64,000 nucleotides of DNA from Marinomonas shanghaiensis. GTDB taxonomy: Bacteria > Pseudomonadota > Gammaproteobacteria > Pseudomonadales > Marinomonadaceae. The stretch lies in contig NZ_QGOK01000021.1 of the NCBI RefSeq assembly GCF_003259175.1, positions 27,281 through 91,280 on the forward strand, written 5' to 3'. The notes under the pieces are model-generated. The model made no database searches and was not told where the DNA came from. It saw only the letters and a program-made list of their open reading frames with translations. Within the stretch, counting starts at the first letter, position 1. The number at the start of each line of letters is the position of its first letter. Below, in pieces: positions 40,304-49,376 of this stretch. The translations under genes and the position numbers were made by a program.

Positions 40304-41308
40304 ATGAAGTTAGCCAATATGGATAAAGAAGCAGCTAAGATTTCGGATACTGGTGATTTTGATCTTGATACACTGGAAGACTTTGTCGAAGAGGACGATG
40401 AGCTTATTGACGAAGAGTTTGAGTCGGCAGTTAGCGCTCGTTATGCTGAGGCTGATTCGAGTCGTCATCTTGATGTAACTCAACTCTATTTAAGTGAGAT
40501 TGGCTTTTCGCCATTACTGACAGCAGAAGAGGAAGTGTATTTTGCTCGTCTTGCGCTTAAAGGTGATGCTAAAGCGCGCAAGCGAATGATAGAAAGTAAT
40601 TTGCGATTGGTGGTGAAGATATCCCGTCGTTATTTGAATCGAGGGCTTTCTCTTCTCGACTTAATTGAAGAGGGAAATTTAGGGTTAATCAGAGCCGTAG
40701 AAAAATTTGACCCAGAGCGAGGCTTTCGCTTTTCTACTTACGCGACATGGTGGATACGCCAAACCATAGAGCGTGCCATCATGAATCAAACTCGAACTAT
40801 CCGCTTACCCATACATGTTGTAAAAGAGCTCAATGTGTATTTACGGGCGGCTCGTGAGTTGACGCAAAAGTTAGACCATGAGCCAAGTGCGGAAGAAATA
40901 GCTGAAATGCTAGATTGTCCTGTTGAAGATGTTCAAAAAATGCTCGGTCTAAATGAAAAGATCAGCTCTATTGATGCGACATTTGGCGGAGATGATAACG
41001 ATAAAAGCTTGGTGGAGATTTTAGCGGATACCATCCATCAAGGCCCAGAAGCGGATCGACAAGATGGTGATGTCCTTCACAGTATAGAGCTTTGGCTAGA
41101 TGAGTTGAGCGAAAAGCAATGCGAAGTAATAACTCGTCGTTTTGGTCTGCGTGGTCATGAGGCAAGCACATTGGAGCATGTCGGTGCCGAAATCGGTTTA
41201 ACACGTGAAAGAGTGCGCCAAATTCAAGTGGAAGCGCTGCGCAAATTGCGTCTAATCATGGACAAAGAAGGGTTATCACTTGACGATGTGATTCGCTTTG
41301 AAGACTAA
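40304..41308 (+). CDS. rpoS: RNA polymerase sigma factor RpoS
   Basis: RpoS directs general stress and stationary-phase transcription. The 334-residue protein (E. coli 330) has the expected region order: region 1.2 ([32 protein letters not shown]), region 2 with [59 protein letters not shown], region 3 and the region 4 helix-turn-helix ([19 protein letters not shown]). It starts at 40304 after AAGGAGGGGGC, a near-perfect ribosome-binding site. As in other gammaproteobacteria, nlpD is just upstream and likely holds an rpoS promoter. A bidirectional terminator follows. Confidence 0.98.
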   Translation: MKLANMDKEAAKISDTGDFDLDTLEDFVEEDDELIDEEFESAVSARYAEADSSRHLDVTQLYLSEIGFSPLLTAEEEVYFARLALKGDAKARKRMIESNLRLVVKISRRYLNRGLSLLDLIEEGNLGLIRAVEKFDPERGFRFSTYATWWIRQTIERAIMNQTRTIRLPIHVVKELNVYLRAARELTQKLDHEPSAEEIAEMLDCPVEDVQKMLGLNEKISSIDATFGGDDNDKSLVEILADTIHQGPEADRQDGDVLHSIELWLDELSEKQCEVITRRFGLRGHEASTLEHVGAEIGLTRERVRQIQVEALRKLRLIMDKEGLSLDDVIRFED

Positions 41309-41382
41309 ATAACTTGTTTACGATTCTTGATGGTCGATCAATGTCCTTTGCCAAGGTGACATAGAAAAACCTCAATAATCAG

Positions 41383-41418
41383 TTAATAAAAAAGACCCAG
41401 GCGGGTCTTTTTTATTAA
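41383..41418. terminator. Bidirectional terminator between rpoS and the YtjB-like gene
   Basis: TTAATAAAAAAGACCC (41383-41398) and GGGTCTTTTTTATTAA (41403-41418) are perfect 16-bp arms with a four-base loop. The T-tract inside each arm serves either strand, which suits the convergent genes. Confidence 0.92.
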
Positions 41419-41439
41419 GGTTTAGCAGCACTATTGCTC

Positions 41440-42864
41440 TTAGGATTCAGGGTCGGTAATGTCGATAATATGTTGATGAATTTGGCGTTTATATTTGTCG
41501 GACATACCTTTCACTTCGTAGGCTAAAATCTCTTTGCCATCGTTTTCTAATATTTCCGGTAGCCCAGTGAAAACTCGGTTTTGTATATGAGGTAAAGTAA
41601 AAATATCCTCACTAATCAGAAGTTTGTTGACACTTTCAGATCGACTAAGTTGGTGAACGCTCTCCAATAGTGCGTCTATTTTTTCGGGTTCAAAATGGTT
41701 TTCTTTCACCATGTTGGTGATGTGTGTATTGCCTTGGTGCAGTCCCAAGTGGAAAGTAAGCGGGGGGGTGTCAGCATACAGTTCGTTTTCTAACAGCTTA
41801 TTGATTAAACCTAAAAAGAGCTGAGCGGTGCAGACAGCGTTGATGTAGAGATTATCTTCGCAGTGAAGGGCGCTAAAAAGAATCACGGCCGAATCGTTTT
41901 TGTACTGATGGACTTGTCCTAGGTATATTTCACTGGCTTGAAACATGGCGCGATACACTGGCGTCAGTAAATTGGCGACTTGCAGCGGTGTCATATCTTT
42001 GTGCCAAGTTTCTAAATTTAATATGTCAAAGTAGAGAATGCAGCTGCGCTGTCTAGATTCTTCAAAAATGGCGTCGAAGTTGATTTCAATCTGCACTTTC
42101 TTCGCCGCTTTAGTGATATCTTCTTCTTTAGGCGTGTCTTCGACCACCTCTTTAGGAGGGATAAGTGTCTGTATGGTTGTGACAGCGTCATGCAGCTGTC
42201 TTGCTTCTTTGTAGATGGGTGAACTTAACGCTTTAGGTTCACGACCTTTGCCATGAGATAGTAATGCGAAAGTGGCTTCATTGATTGGGGAGAAAAGCCA
42301 TTTTGTGATCAATGCGATAATCAGTAAAGCGATAGTACTGGTAAAAATGGCCACACCAATCAGTAGATTATTGAGGTGTTGTAAAGTCGCTTGGGCTGGT
42401 GTTTTGTCTAACGTGATTAAAACGTGTCCAACTATTTCGTCTCTAAACTTAATGCTTGAACTGTAAACACGACGTTGCTCGTTTGGACGTAAGTCTTGTT
42501 CCGTTGGAATGTTGCTAGGATTACCGCTATTGGCTTCTGCCAGTAGTTCGTCTTTTTTATTGTAAACTCGAGCGCTTAAAATATTGTCATCAACAACGAG
42601 GCGATTGAGCAATACGTTCAAACTTAATAGGTCGTTGTTCAAGATGGATTGAGTGGCATTAAAAGCCGCTTGGGTTGCCAAACTACTGCCTAATACTTCG
42701 GTCTGCTGAGATAAATAATTGCCGAGCGCATGTGTCATCGTGTACCAAAAAATACAGACGGTAAGGATGATAAGTGAAATAAAAGTGGCAACAGTGATGG
42801 TGTAGGCACTGAGCCTTTTTCGAATAAAAGCAGATATTGCTTTCGTTTTTGGTTGGGTGTCCAT
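41440..42864 (-). CDS. AhpA/YtjB-type membrane sensor with a degenerate nucleotidyl-cyclase-like C-terminal domain
   Basis: This 474-residue inner-membrane protein has two membrane segments (about 22-42 and 165-190) enclosing a periplasmic region like E. coli YtjB (AhpA, formerly SMP), whose gene also adjoins serB. The second segment is followed by a charged linker (about 195-270). The region from about 275 resembles a class III nucleotidyl cyclase: CILYFDILNLETW for the first metal Asp, QYKNDSAVILFSA for the second, and LGLHQGNTHITNM for the later strand. Key glycines are missing, so catalysis is doubtful. E. coli YtjB (about 214 residues) lacks this domain. No signal output can be named from sequence. 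Confidence 0.75.
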   Translation of the reverse strand: MDTQPKTKAISAFIRKRLSAYTITVATFISLIILTVCIFWYTMTHALGNYLSQQTEVLGSSLATQAAFNATQSILNNDLLSLNVLLNRLVVDDNILSARVYNKKDELLAEANSGNPSNIPTEQDLRPNEQRRVYSSSIKFRDEIVGHVLITLDKTPAQATLQHLNNLLIGVAIFTSTIALLIIALITKWLFSPINEATFALLSHGKGREPKALSSPIYKEARQLHDAVTTIQTLIPPKEVVEDTPKEEDITKAAKKVQIEINFDAIFEESRQRSCILYFDILNLETWHKDMTPLQVANLLTPVYRAMFQASEIYLGQVHQYKNDSAVILFSALHCEDNLYINAVCTAQLFLGLINKLLENELYADTPPLTFHLGLHQGNTHITNMVKENHFEPEKIDALLESVHQLSRSESVNKLLISEDIFTLPHIQNRVFTGLPEILENDGKEILAYEVKGMSDKYKRQIHQHIIDITDPES

Positions 42865-43088
42865 TCACTTCCTTTGGGGGTAACTCGTCAACAATGGCTC
42901 AAGTATACACGAGACTATTGCTCAACTATTGTTGTGAACAATACTTTGTTACGATTCGAGCGAAATAACTCATGTATGGCTTTGAGTGCCGTTTTTATTG
43001 CACATTTCAGTGTCTCTATACATCATAACGGCCATTTTCTAAATTCTTTAAATTAGAACAGGTGCTTAGCGAAAAGAAAACGATTTGC

Positions 43089-43094
43089 TATAGT
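43089..43094 (+). promoter_or_regulatory. Candidate serB promoter (extended -10)
   Basis: TATAGT is preceded by TGC, forming an extended -10 element 28 bases upstream of the serB ATG. The -35 region is weak. Confidence 0.4.
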
Positions 43095-43121
43095 AACGGC
43101 CTTATCGAATGAGGAGCCTTT

Positions 43122-44039
43122 ATGTCTGCCAGTATTACCCTTATTGGGTCTTTGACCCCTGAATATCTCGATCAATTTACTGTTTGGTTAGGCGAGAAAG
43201 GTTTGCGGGGTTCGAGTCACTTGTTAACGCAAGAAGGTGACATTGTGTCTGTAGTACAGATACGCCTAGCCTCTGCAACAACAAACAGCGCTGATCTTCG
43301 TGCCGCGCTTTTGGTTTTATCGAATGAAACTGGTATTGATCATATTTATCAAGCGACTATGTTGGACATAAAGGCTGGTGGTTTAGCGGTCTTTGATATG
43401 GATTCTACGCTGATTAAAGCAGAGGTAATGGATGAGTTAGCGATAGAGGCTGGCATTGGGCAACAAATTTCGGCCATCACCGCAAGCGCTATGCGTGGCG
43501 AAATTGATTTTGTTGAGAGCTTTGTACAGCGTTTAGCCCTATTAAAAGGGCTGAGTAGTGATGTCATGGACGGCGTGTATAAAAGAATTGAGCACATGGA
43601 TGGGATTTCCACACTAATGACGGTGTTGCATCATTATGGTTGGCATACCGCGATTTTGTCGGGTGGTTTTACCTATTTTGCTGATAGAGTTCAGGCGGAA
43701 TATGGCATGTCAGAAGTGCATGCTAATGTGTTGGAAATTCAGCAAAATGAGTTAACAGGAAAACATTTAGGCCCGATCGTTGATGGGGAGCGTAAAAAGC
43801 TTTTACTAACGAATATTGCCGAAGCGCAAAAAATCGATCCGAAGCAGACGATTGCTTGCGGTGACGGTGCGAACGATTTATTAATGTTAAATCATGCTGC
43901 TTTAGGCGTTGCCTTGCATGCTAAACCGTTAGTGCGACAGCAGTCCCCTTGTCCGATGAATAATCTTGGACTAGATGGGATTCTCTATCTATTAGGGATG
44001 ACCTCCATGCAAATTCAAGCGTTGACGACGAGTGAATAA
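43122..44039 (+). CDS. serB: Phosphoserine phosphatase SerB
   Basis: SerB removes phosphate from phosphoserine in the last step of serine synthesis. The HAD nucleophile motif is FDMDSTLI with Asp92 and Asp94; the GDGANDLLML motif carries the metal Asp. An N-terminal ACT-like domain (about 1-80) precedes the HAD core. Length 305 is close to E. coli (322). It is divergent from the YtjB-like gene, with a 257-base gap, and starts after GAGGAGCCTTT. Confidence 0.96.
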   Translation: MSASITLIGSLTPEYLDQFTVWLGEKGLRGSSHLLTQEGDIVSVVQIRLASATTNSADLRAALLVLSNETGIDHIYQATMLDIKAGGLAVFDMDSTLIKAEVMDELAIEAGIGQQISAITASAMRGEIDFVESFVQRLALLKGLSSDVMDGVYKRIEHMDGISTLMTVLHHYGWHTAILSGGFTYFADRVQAEYGMSEVHANVLEIQQNELTGKHLGPIVDGERKKLLLTNIAEAQKIDPKQTIACGDGANDLLMLNHAALGVALHAKPLVRQQSPCPMNNLGLDGILYLLGMTSMQIQALTTSE

Positions 44040-44132
44040 TCTTTCAATCGCTTAAAAGACCGCTATTGTCCTGTATAAAAGCTTGTTATGATTCTCAATT
44101 ATAATGATAACAAGCTTGGCTGGGGTGTTGTT

Positions 44133-45059
44133 TTGTCAGAGATAAGATTGTCTGATATCGATTTAAATCTATTGTATGTTTTTTTGGTTTTAATCGAAGA
44201 GCTCAATGTCACGAAAGCAGCGACGCGGCTGAATGTTTCTCAACCCGCTGTGAGTCGGTCTTTGTCGCGGTTGCGTGACGTTTTCAACGATCCTTTGTTT
44301 ATCCGTACGTCACATGGGTTGTCCGCGACCGCAAAAACGCAAACGTTGGCGCCGCTTTTGGCCGATACCTTAAAAGGCCTGGAAAGTCTTATTCAACCCA
44401 GTCAGTTTACTCCTGAAACCAGTTTACGTCGTTTTATCTTATCCACAACGGATTTTGGTACGTTGACAGTCTTGCCGAAGATTTTAGACCAATTCCGCCA
44501 AAAAGCGCCGAGCGCCATTCTGGATGTTAAGTCATGGAACGAAGACATGGTGGCTGAACTTGATCAAACGAACATTGACGTCGCTGTCGCTGTTTTGTCC
44601 AAAGAGCCCCCAGCTGGCATTCGGGCGATGCGTTTAAAGAGTGATCGCATGGTGTGTTTGGCTCGCAAAGGTCATCCTAGCATTCAGGATGCACTCACGT
44701 TGGAAAGCTATTTACAGGCAAGCCATGTGCAAGTGGTATTGGGTCGTCGAGAGTATTTTGCAGTCGATCGTGAGTTGGACAAAATGGGGCATAAGCGGCA
44801 CGTTGCTGTGCATTTACCTAATTTTGTACCCGCGGCAAGAGTTGTCATGGACAGTGATTTATTATTAACAGTGCCAAGACTTTTTGCCGAGGATATGGTT
44901 GGAACCGTATCTGAAATGGCGTTGTATGAATTACCCTTCCCAACGCGCGAATTTGATTATTCAATGATTTGGCATGAGCGTTTCCAACACGATGCCGCTC
45001 ATGTTTGGTTTAGGGGCTTGTTAAGAAAGGCATTTCTTGATGCTTCGACCAAAAGTTAG
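44133..45059 (+). CDS. LysR-family transcriptional regulator
   Basis: A typical LysR-type regulator: N-terminal winged helix (DLNLLYVFLVLIEELNVTKAATRLNVSQPAVSRSLSRLRDVFNDPLFIR) and a periplasmic-binding-like effector domain (about 90-300). It is of the NodD/LeuO-like group with the RLSDIDLNLL start. I choose TTG 44133 (308 residues) because GGGGTG lies upstream and the family begins there; ATG 44088 (323 residues) is the alternative and lacks a ribosome site, though a TATAAA at 44073 could make it leaderless. No divergent target gene is adjacent, so its regulon cannot be guessed. Confidence 0.85.
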   Translation: MSEIRLSDIDLNLLYVFLVLIEELNVTKAATRLNVSQPAVSRSLSRLRDVFNDPLFIRTSHGLSATAKTQTLAPLLADTLKGLESLIQPSQFTPETSLRRFILSTTDFGTLTVLPKILDQFRQKAPSAILDVKSWNEDMVAELDQTNIDVAVAVLSKEPPAGIRAMRLKSDRMVCLARKGHPSIQDALTLESYLQASHVQVVLGRREYFAVDRELDKMGHKRHVAVHLPNFVPAARVVMDSDLLLTVPRLFAEDMVGTVSEMALYELPFPTREFDYSMIWHERFQHDAAHVWFRGLLRKAFLDASTKS

Positions 45060-45076
45060 CCCGTTAGTGTAGACGC

Positions 45077-45505
45077 TTATACTTCTTGGTTTGACAAGCG
45101 TGCAACCCATTCTTTTGTTAATACTTCGACTAAGCTGTAACGTCGAAGCGTCATAGCTTCTTGTAAATCTGCAAAATGCTCTTCTAGGTAATCGTTTAAA
45201 ATTTTATCCCTTAGGGCTATCAGGGATCGAATTTGTTCTGCTTGTTCATAAGTGACGTCTTTATTTTTTATGAGAGCATGAAGCACTTCTTTGCGTGACG
45301 AAATCTCGGCTTTGTAATGGTGTTTTAAAACGTATTGAGCAAGGTCTAACATCGAAGCAACAAGCAGTTGAAAAGAATGCTCTATTATCATGATGTCATC
45401 TTTTGAGTAAGCAACGGTTTTTGCGGCTTTCCTGAAAGCATCAAGCCGTTTGATCATTGCGTGTTGATGTTCATAAAGAGATTTTTCCCACTCAGTGTTA
45501 CGCAT
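45077..45505 (-). CDS. HepT-like (DUF86) all-helical protein, solitary
   Basis: This 142-residue, all-helical protein resembles the DUF86/HepT family in its core: a helix DIMIIEHSFQLLVASMLDLAQYVLKHH, a segment EVLHALIKNKDVTYEQAEQIRSLIALRDKIL and the motif RDKILNDY. HepT RNase toxins of type VII toxin-antitoxin systems carry Arg-x4-His-x-Tyr; here the line reads Arg99-x4-Asn104-x-Tyr106, so the catalytic His is apparently replaced. No nucleotidyltransferase (MntA) gene adjoins it; the neighbours are a convergent LysR gene and moeA. It may be an inactive or repurposed family member. The assignment rests on pattern recognition and is moderate. Confidence 0.6.
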   Translation of the reverse strand: MRNTEWEKSLYEHQHAMIKRLDAFRKAAKTVAYSKDDIMIIEHSFQLLVASMLDLAQYVLKHHYKAEISSRKEVLHALIKNKDVTYEQAEQIRSLIALRDKILNDYLEEHFADLQEAMTLRRYSLVEVLTKEWVARLSNQEV

Positions 45506-45593
45506 TTTAGTTCGCCTTATAAGGAGAGTAAGCAGTGCTTTGTTTTATAAAGCACTGCTCTTAGTTTAGGCGAGTTCTATGAAAACAGGAAAG

Positions 45594-46787
45594 TCAGAAA
45601 CCAGAGAAAGGATAAAAAGAATAGGAATGGCCGTATTCAACTTGTGTATTGGCTTTAACGTGAAGATATCCTTGGCTTTCGCAGGCCGCTAATAACGCCC
45701 CGGAGCTTTGCTGTGGGTGGGCATAGGCTAGACCATCTTGTCCAATAGCAACACGTAAAAATTCATCGCGTTGAATGGTTTTATGGCGGTTGAAGCCTGC
45801 GTCTACGAGGTAGGACTGCGGTGATTCAGTCATTTGACCGGCGCACAGAGACAGTAAGAGACGTGCGAACCAATGATAGGTGACTAGGGTAGAGCTTGGA
45901 TTACCCGGTAAACCAAGGAAGGGGATGTCGTTAAGTGTGGCATGAACAAGAGGTTTGCCCGGTTTTATGGCAATTTTCCATAGATGTACGGTCCCCAGTT
46001 TTTCTAAGACTCCTTTTACATGATCTTCTTCGCCAACAGAAACACCTCCCGTGGATAAAATCACATCGCAAGATGCCATGAGGGTGTGCAATGCGGATTC
46101 GGTATCTTCCGGTGTGTCTGGCGCATGGAGGCAAGCAGTCACTTGATGGCCTGCTTGAGTCACCAGTGCGCTAAGCATAGGACCATTGGAGTTAAAGATT
46201 TGTCCCGTATGTAGTGATTCTCCCGCTGGGATAAGTTCATCGCCTGTTGTCAGTATGCCTACGCTGAGTTGTTTGTAGACGGTGATATTCGTAATACCAA
46301 GGCTGGATAAAAGACCAATATGCATCGGTGAAATCTTTTCGCCAAGGTGCACGACCGTTTGTCCCGCTTTCATATCTTGGCCTTTAGGGCGGATATTATC
46401 CCCTAAAATAGGACGTTCAGTGAACATGACGGTATTGCCATTTAGTTGGGCATTTTCCTGCATGACCACGGTGTCTGCGCCAAGCGGGATATTTGCCCCA
46501 GTGAAAATACGCGCGCAGGTTCCCTGCATAAGTGGTTGAGGTGTTTGCCCAGCGGCTATGCGTTGGCTGATACTGAATGGTCTGTCAATACGCCAATCGG
46601 CACTGGCAAGCGCATAGCCATCCATGGCACTGTTGTCATGAGGAGGGACAAATATCGGCGCGACAATATCGGCTGCAATGATACGTCCTACGGCTTTTAC
46701 TAAGGGGATGGTTTCTTGTCCTACACGAACACTAGCACTGCGTCTAATTTCTTCTAGAGCCTCTTCAAAGGCGAGTAACGTGGACAT
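45594..46787 (-). CDS. moeA: Molybdopterin molybdotransferase MoeA
   Basis: MoeA inserts molybdate into adenylylated molybdopterin, the last step of molybdenum cofactor formation. The family signatures are VAPIFVPPHDNSAMDGYALA, GDELIPAGESLHTGQIFNSNGPML and the ILSTGGVSVGEEDHVKGVL MoCF-binding motif, with IPFLGLPGNPSSTLV near the C terminus. I start at ATG 46787 (397 residues; E. coli 411) because AGG at the end of moaB provides the ribosome site; a longer frame reaches 46892 inside moaB and is rejected. It is the last gene of the moaA-moaB-moeA run, five bases after moaB. Confidence 0.95.
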   Translation of the reverse strand: MSTLLAFEEALEEIRRSASVRVGQETIPLVKAVGRIIAADIVAPIFVPPHDNSAMDGYALASADWRIDRPFSISQRIAAGQTPQPLMQGTCARIFTGANIPLGADTVVMQENAQLNGNTVMFTERPILGDNIRPKGQDMKAGQTVVHLGEKISPMHIGLLSSLGITNITVYKQLSVGILTTGDELIPAGESLHTGQIFNSNGPMLSALVTQAGHQVTACLHAPDTPEDTESALHTLMASCDVILSTGGVSVGEEDHVKGVLEKLGTVHLWKIAIKPGKPLVHATLNDIPFLGLPGNPSSTLVTYHWFARLLLSLCAGQMTESPQSYLVDAGFNRHKTIQRDEFLRVAIGQDGLAYAHPQQSSGALLAACESQGYLHVKANTQVEYGHSYSFYPFSGF

Positions 46788-46792
46788 ATCCG

Positions 46793-47329
46793 TTAAGCCT
46801 CGTGCTGATTCGTGATGGGACCGATTAACATGCTGACAAAATTGCAGGGTCTGTGCGAGGCATTGAGCTGTTCTGCTAAAATGCCATTCCAAGCGGTTTT
46901 ACAAGCACCGGTTGAGCCGGGTAAGCAAAAAATAAGCGTTTGGTTGGCTAATCCTGCAATCGCTCGAGACTGAATGGTTGATGTGCCAATTTCCGTATAA
47001 GAAATCTGTCGGAACAATTCACCAAAGCCCTCGATGGTTTTATCAAATAGCGGTGTCATGGCTTCTGGCGTGCTGTCACGAGAATAAAATCCTGTACCAC
47101 CTGTGATGAGAACTACATGGGTTTCTTTATCTGCAATCCAGTTTGAGACAACGGCGCGCATTTGGTAAACATCGTCTTTAACGAGCTTTCTATCATTGAG
47201 TTTATGGCCTGCAGTGGTCAATAGTTCAATGAGTGCATCGCCGGAAGTATCCTCGGCAATCGAGCGAGTATCAGAAACGGTAAGTACACTGATATTGAGT
47301 GGGCGGAACGGTGTTGGTGTTTTTGCCAT
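46793..47329 (-). CDS. moaB: Molybdenum cofactor biosynthesis protein MoaB
   Basis: MoaB belongs to the MogA/MoaB family that binds molybdopterin and, in some species, adenylylates it before MoeA acts. The MoCF-binding motifs LTVSDTRSIAEDTSGD (about 15-30) and LITGGTGFYSRDSTPEA (about 75-91) are clear, as is CLPGSTGACKTAW near the C terminus. The 178-residue product matches E. coli MoaB (170). It lies 13 bases after moaA and 5 bases before moeA on the same strand. Confidence 0.95.
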   Translation of the reverse strand: MAKTPTPFRPLNISVLTVSDTRSIAEDTSGDALIELLTTAGHKLNDRKLVKDDVYQMRAVVSNWIADKETHVVLITGGTGFYSRDSTPEAMTPLFDKTIEGFGELFRQISYTEIGTSTIQSRAIAGLANQTLIFCLPGSTGACKTAWNGILAEQLNASHRPCNFVSMLIGPITNQHEA

Positions 47330-47342
47330 GAGAATTCCTTAG

Positions 47343-48338
47343 TTAGCCTCCGGTTGCGCTCATGAAGCGCAAAATTTGCGGGGCTTCATCGAGATTAAAG
47401 TGATGTTTTTGAGGTTTCAGTGCGAGCGCTTCAATAATCGCGCTTTCTAACGAGGTGGCGTCCGCAGAGCTCTCTCGAATGACACTTTTTAAATCTTTTG
47501 AGTGTTCATTGCCTAAACAGAGAAGCAGACGACCTTCGGCGGTTAACCTGACACGATTGCAGGTATCGCAAAAATTATGGCTATGTGGCGAAATAACACC
47601 AATTTTGTGGTCATACCCAGCAACCTGATAATAACGTGTTGGGCCACTTGTGGTGCTCGCACTGGGTGTGAGCTCATAATGTCTTCCCAGTGTTTCTATC
47701 ACTTCGTCACTTGATAAGTAAGTGGCGGCTCGGTTGTGGTCAGTAATAATACCAAGTGGCATTTCTTCAATGAAACTGATGTCCATTTTGCGCTCTAAAG
47801 CAAAGTGAGCTAGGTCAAAAAGTTCATCGTCATTTTGGTTTTTCAGCATGACACTGTTAATTTTTAAGCGTTTAAACGGCAGTTTACTAGCCGCTTCTAT
47901 CCCATCGATAACTTGTTGGAACTTGTCTCGACGAGTCAAGGTGTAAAATCGTTCTGCTTTTAGGGTGTCGAGACTGATGTTAATACGTGAGACACCCACG
48001 TCGAGTAGACTCTGCGCCATTTTGTAAAGCTGTGAACCATTGGTTGTAATAGTCAGTTCTTCTAAGCCGTTTGTGTTGGCGATTTGCTCTATGGCCCAAA
48101 GGATATTTTTTCGCACCAACGGCTCTCCCCCCGTTATTCTAATGCGCTTGGTGCCCATGGAGATAAAGGTCTTTGCCACATAAATGATCTCTTCTAAAGA
48201 TAATATATGGTCTCTAGGCATGAAAGTGACGTCTTCGTCCATACAATAGGTACAACGAAAGTCGCATCGGTCGGTGACCGAAATGCGTAAATAATCTATT
48301 TTTCGACCAAATGGATCGATTAGAGCGGACGGGGACAA
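47343..48338 (-). CDS. moaA: GTP 3',8-cyclase MoaA
   Basis: MoaA is the radical SAM enzyme that rearranges GTP in the first step of molybdenum cofactor synthesis. The N-terminal [4Fe-4S] motif is CDFRCTYCM, and the C-terminal cluster ligands are CDTCNRVRLTAEGRLLLC. The C terminus ends in Gly-Gly, required for activity. I prefer the TTG at 48338 (331 residues; E. coli 329), which follows TGAGG at proper spacing; a GTG at 48353 would add five residues. It heads the moaA-moaB-moeA unit. Confidence 0.94.
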   Translation of the reverse strand: MSPSALIDPFGRKIDYLRISVTDRCDFRCTYCMDEDVTFMPRDHILSLEEIIYVAKTFISMGTKRIRITGGEPLVRKNILWAIEQIANTNGLEELTITTNGSQLYKMAQSLLDVGVSRINISLDTLKAERFYTLTRRDKFQQVIDGIEAASKLPFKRLKINSVMLKNQNDDELFDLAHFALERKMDISFIEEMPLGIITDHNRAATYLSSDEVIETLGRHYELTPSASTTSGPTRYYQVAGYDHKIGVISPHSHNFCDTCNRVRLTAEGRLLLCLGNEHSKDLKSVIRESSADATSLESAIIEALALKPQKHHFNLDEAPQILRFMSATGG

Positions 48339-48515
48339 GAATAAATACCTCACAATCTAGGTGTCCATCAAAGCAAAAAAATGCCACTTTAGCAAAGTGA
48401 GACAAAAGATTTTGATCAGATTCTTGGTATTACTGTATTTTGTGCAGATTTTCTATTCAGACTGTTGCAAAAAAAACAGCATAATAAAAAGAATTATATT
48501 AGGTAGGAGGACGTT

Positions 48516-49373
48516 GTGAATCAAGTTGTTAATCATCTTATTGGTTTGTTAAAACTAGAACGTGTCTCGGCGACTCAATTTATTGGCCGTAGTCAGGATA
48601 TAGGTTTCCCGAAATTATTTGGCGGGCAGGTGATTGGTCAAGGCTTGAGTGCGGCGACCCAAACAGTAGAGGGGCGGTTTCCGCATTCCCTGCATTGTTA
48701 TTTCTTGAGACCCGGAGACTCAGCCCATCCTATCGAATATGACGTTGAAGTGATTAGAGATGGTGGGAGTTTCAGTGTTCGACGGGTGATTGCTTCGCAG
48801 TTTGGTAAAAGTATTTTGGCGATGACGGTGTCATTTCACATAACCGAAGCAGGATTAGATCATCAGGAAGCCATGCCTAATGTGCCAGGTCCCGAGTCAT
48901 TTCAGTCTGAGTTGTCTCTTTATCGAGAGCATGCGGATGAAATTCCGTCCAAAGTGCGAGATTTGTTTACAGCAGATCGCCCCATTGAGTATCGAATCGT
49001 AGAGAATCAAAATCCCTTTCGTCCTCGTCCAGGGATTGCGAAGCGTCATATGTGGATTCGCAGCGTATCGGCTTTGCCTGATGATGCGTTAGTTCATCAG
49101 TCTATGTTGGCGTATACCACGGACTATGGTTTTATCGAAACTGCTTTGATGCCCCATGGTATTTCAATTGGTAGTCCTTATCTTACGGTGGCCAGTTTAG
49201 ATCACGCTATTTGGTTCCATCGTCCATTCAGATTGGATGAATGGCTACTGTATGTTGCGGATTCACCGTCAGCGAATGCGGCTCGTGGGTTTGTGCGTGG
49301 GCAAATTTTTAATCAGAAAGGTGAGCTGGTGGCATCCACCGCTCAGGAAGGTTTGTTACGCTATTCTAAATAG
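48516..49373 (+). CDS. tesB: Acyl-CoA thioesterase II
   Basis: TesB hydrolyses medium- and long-chain acyl-CoA. It is a double hot-dog protein; the first half includes IGRSQDIGFPKLFGGQVIGQGLSAATQTV and the second half RHMWIRSVSALPDDALVHQSMLAYTTDYGFIETALMPHG. Length 285 matches E. coli TesB (286). The start is a GTG at 48516 following AGGTAGGAGGACGTT, a strong ribosome-binding site. It is divergent from moaA and convergent with queG, and forms a single-gene unit. Confidence 0.94.
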   Translation: MNQVVNHLIGLLKLERVSATQFIGRSQDIGFPKLFGGQVIGQGLSAATQTVEGRFPHSLHCYFLRPGDSAHPIEYDVEVIRDGGSFSVRRVIASQFGKSILAMTVSFHITEAGLDHQEAMPNVPGPESFQSELSLYREHADEIPSKVRDLFTADRPIEYRIVENQNPFRPRPGIAKRHMWIRSVSALPDDALVHQSMLAYTTDYGFIETALMPHGISIGSPYLTVASLDHAIWFHRPFRLDEWLLYVADSPSANAARGFVRGQIFNQKGELVASTAQEGLLRYSK

Positions 49374-49376
49374 AGA

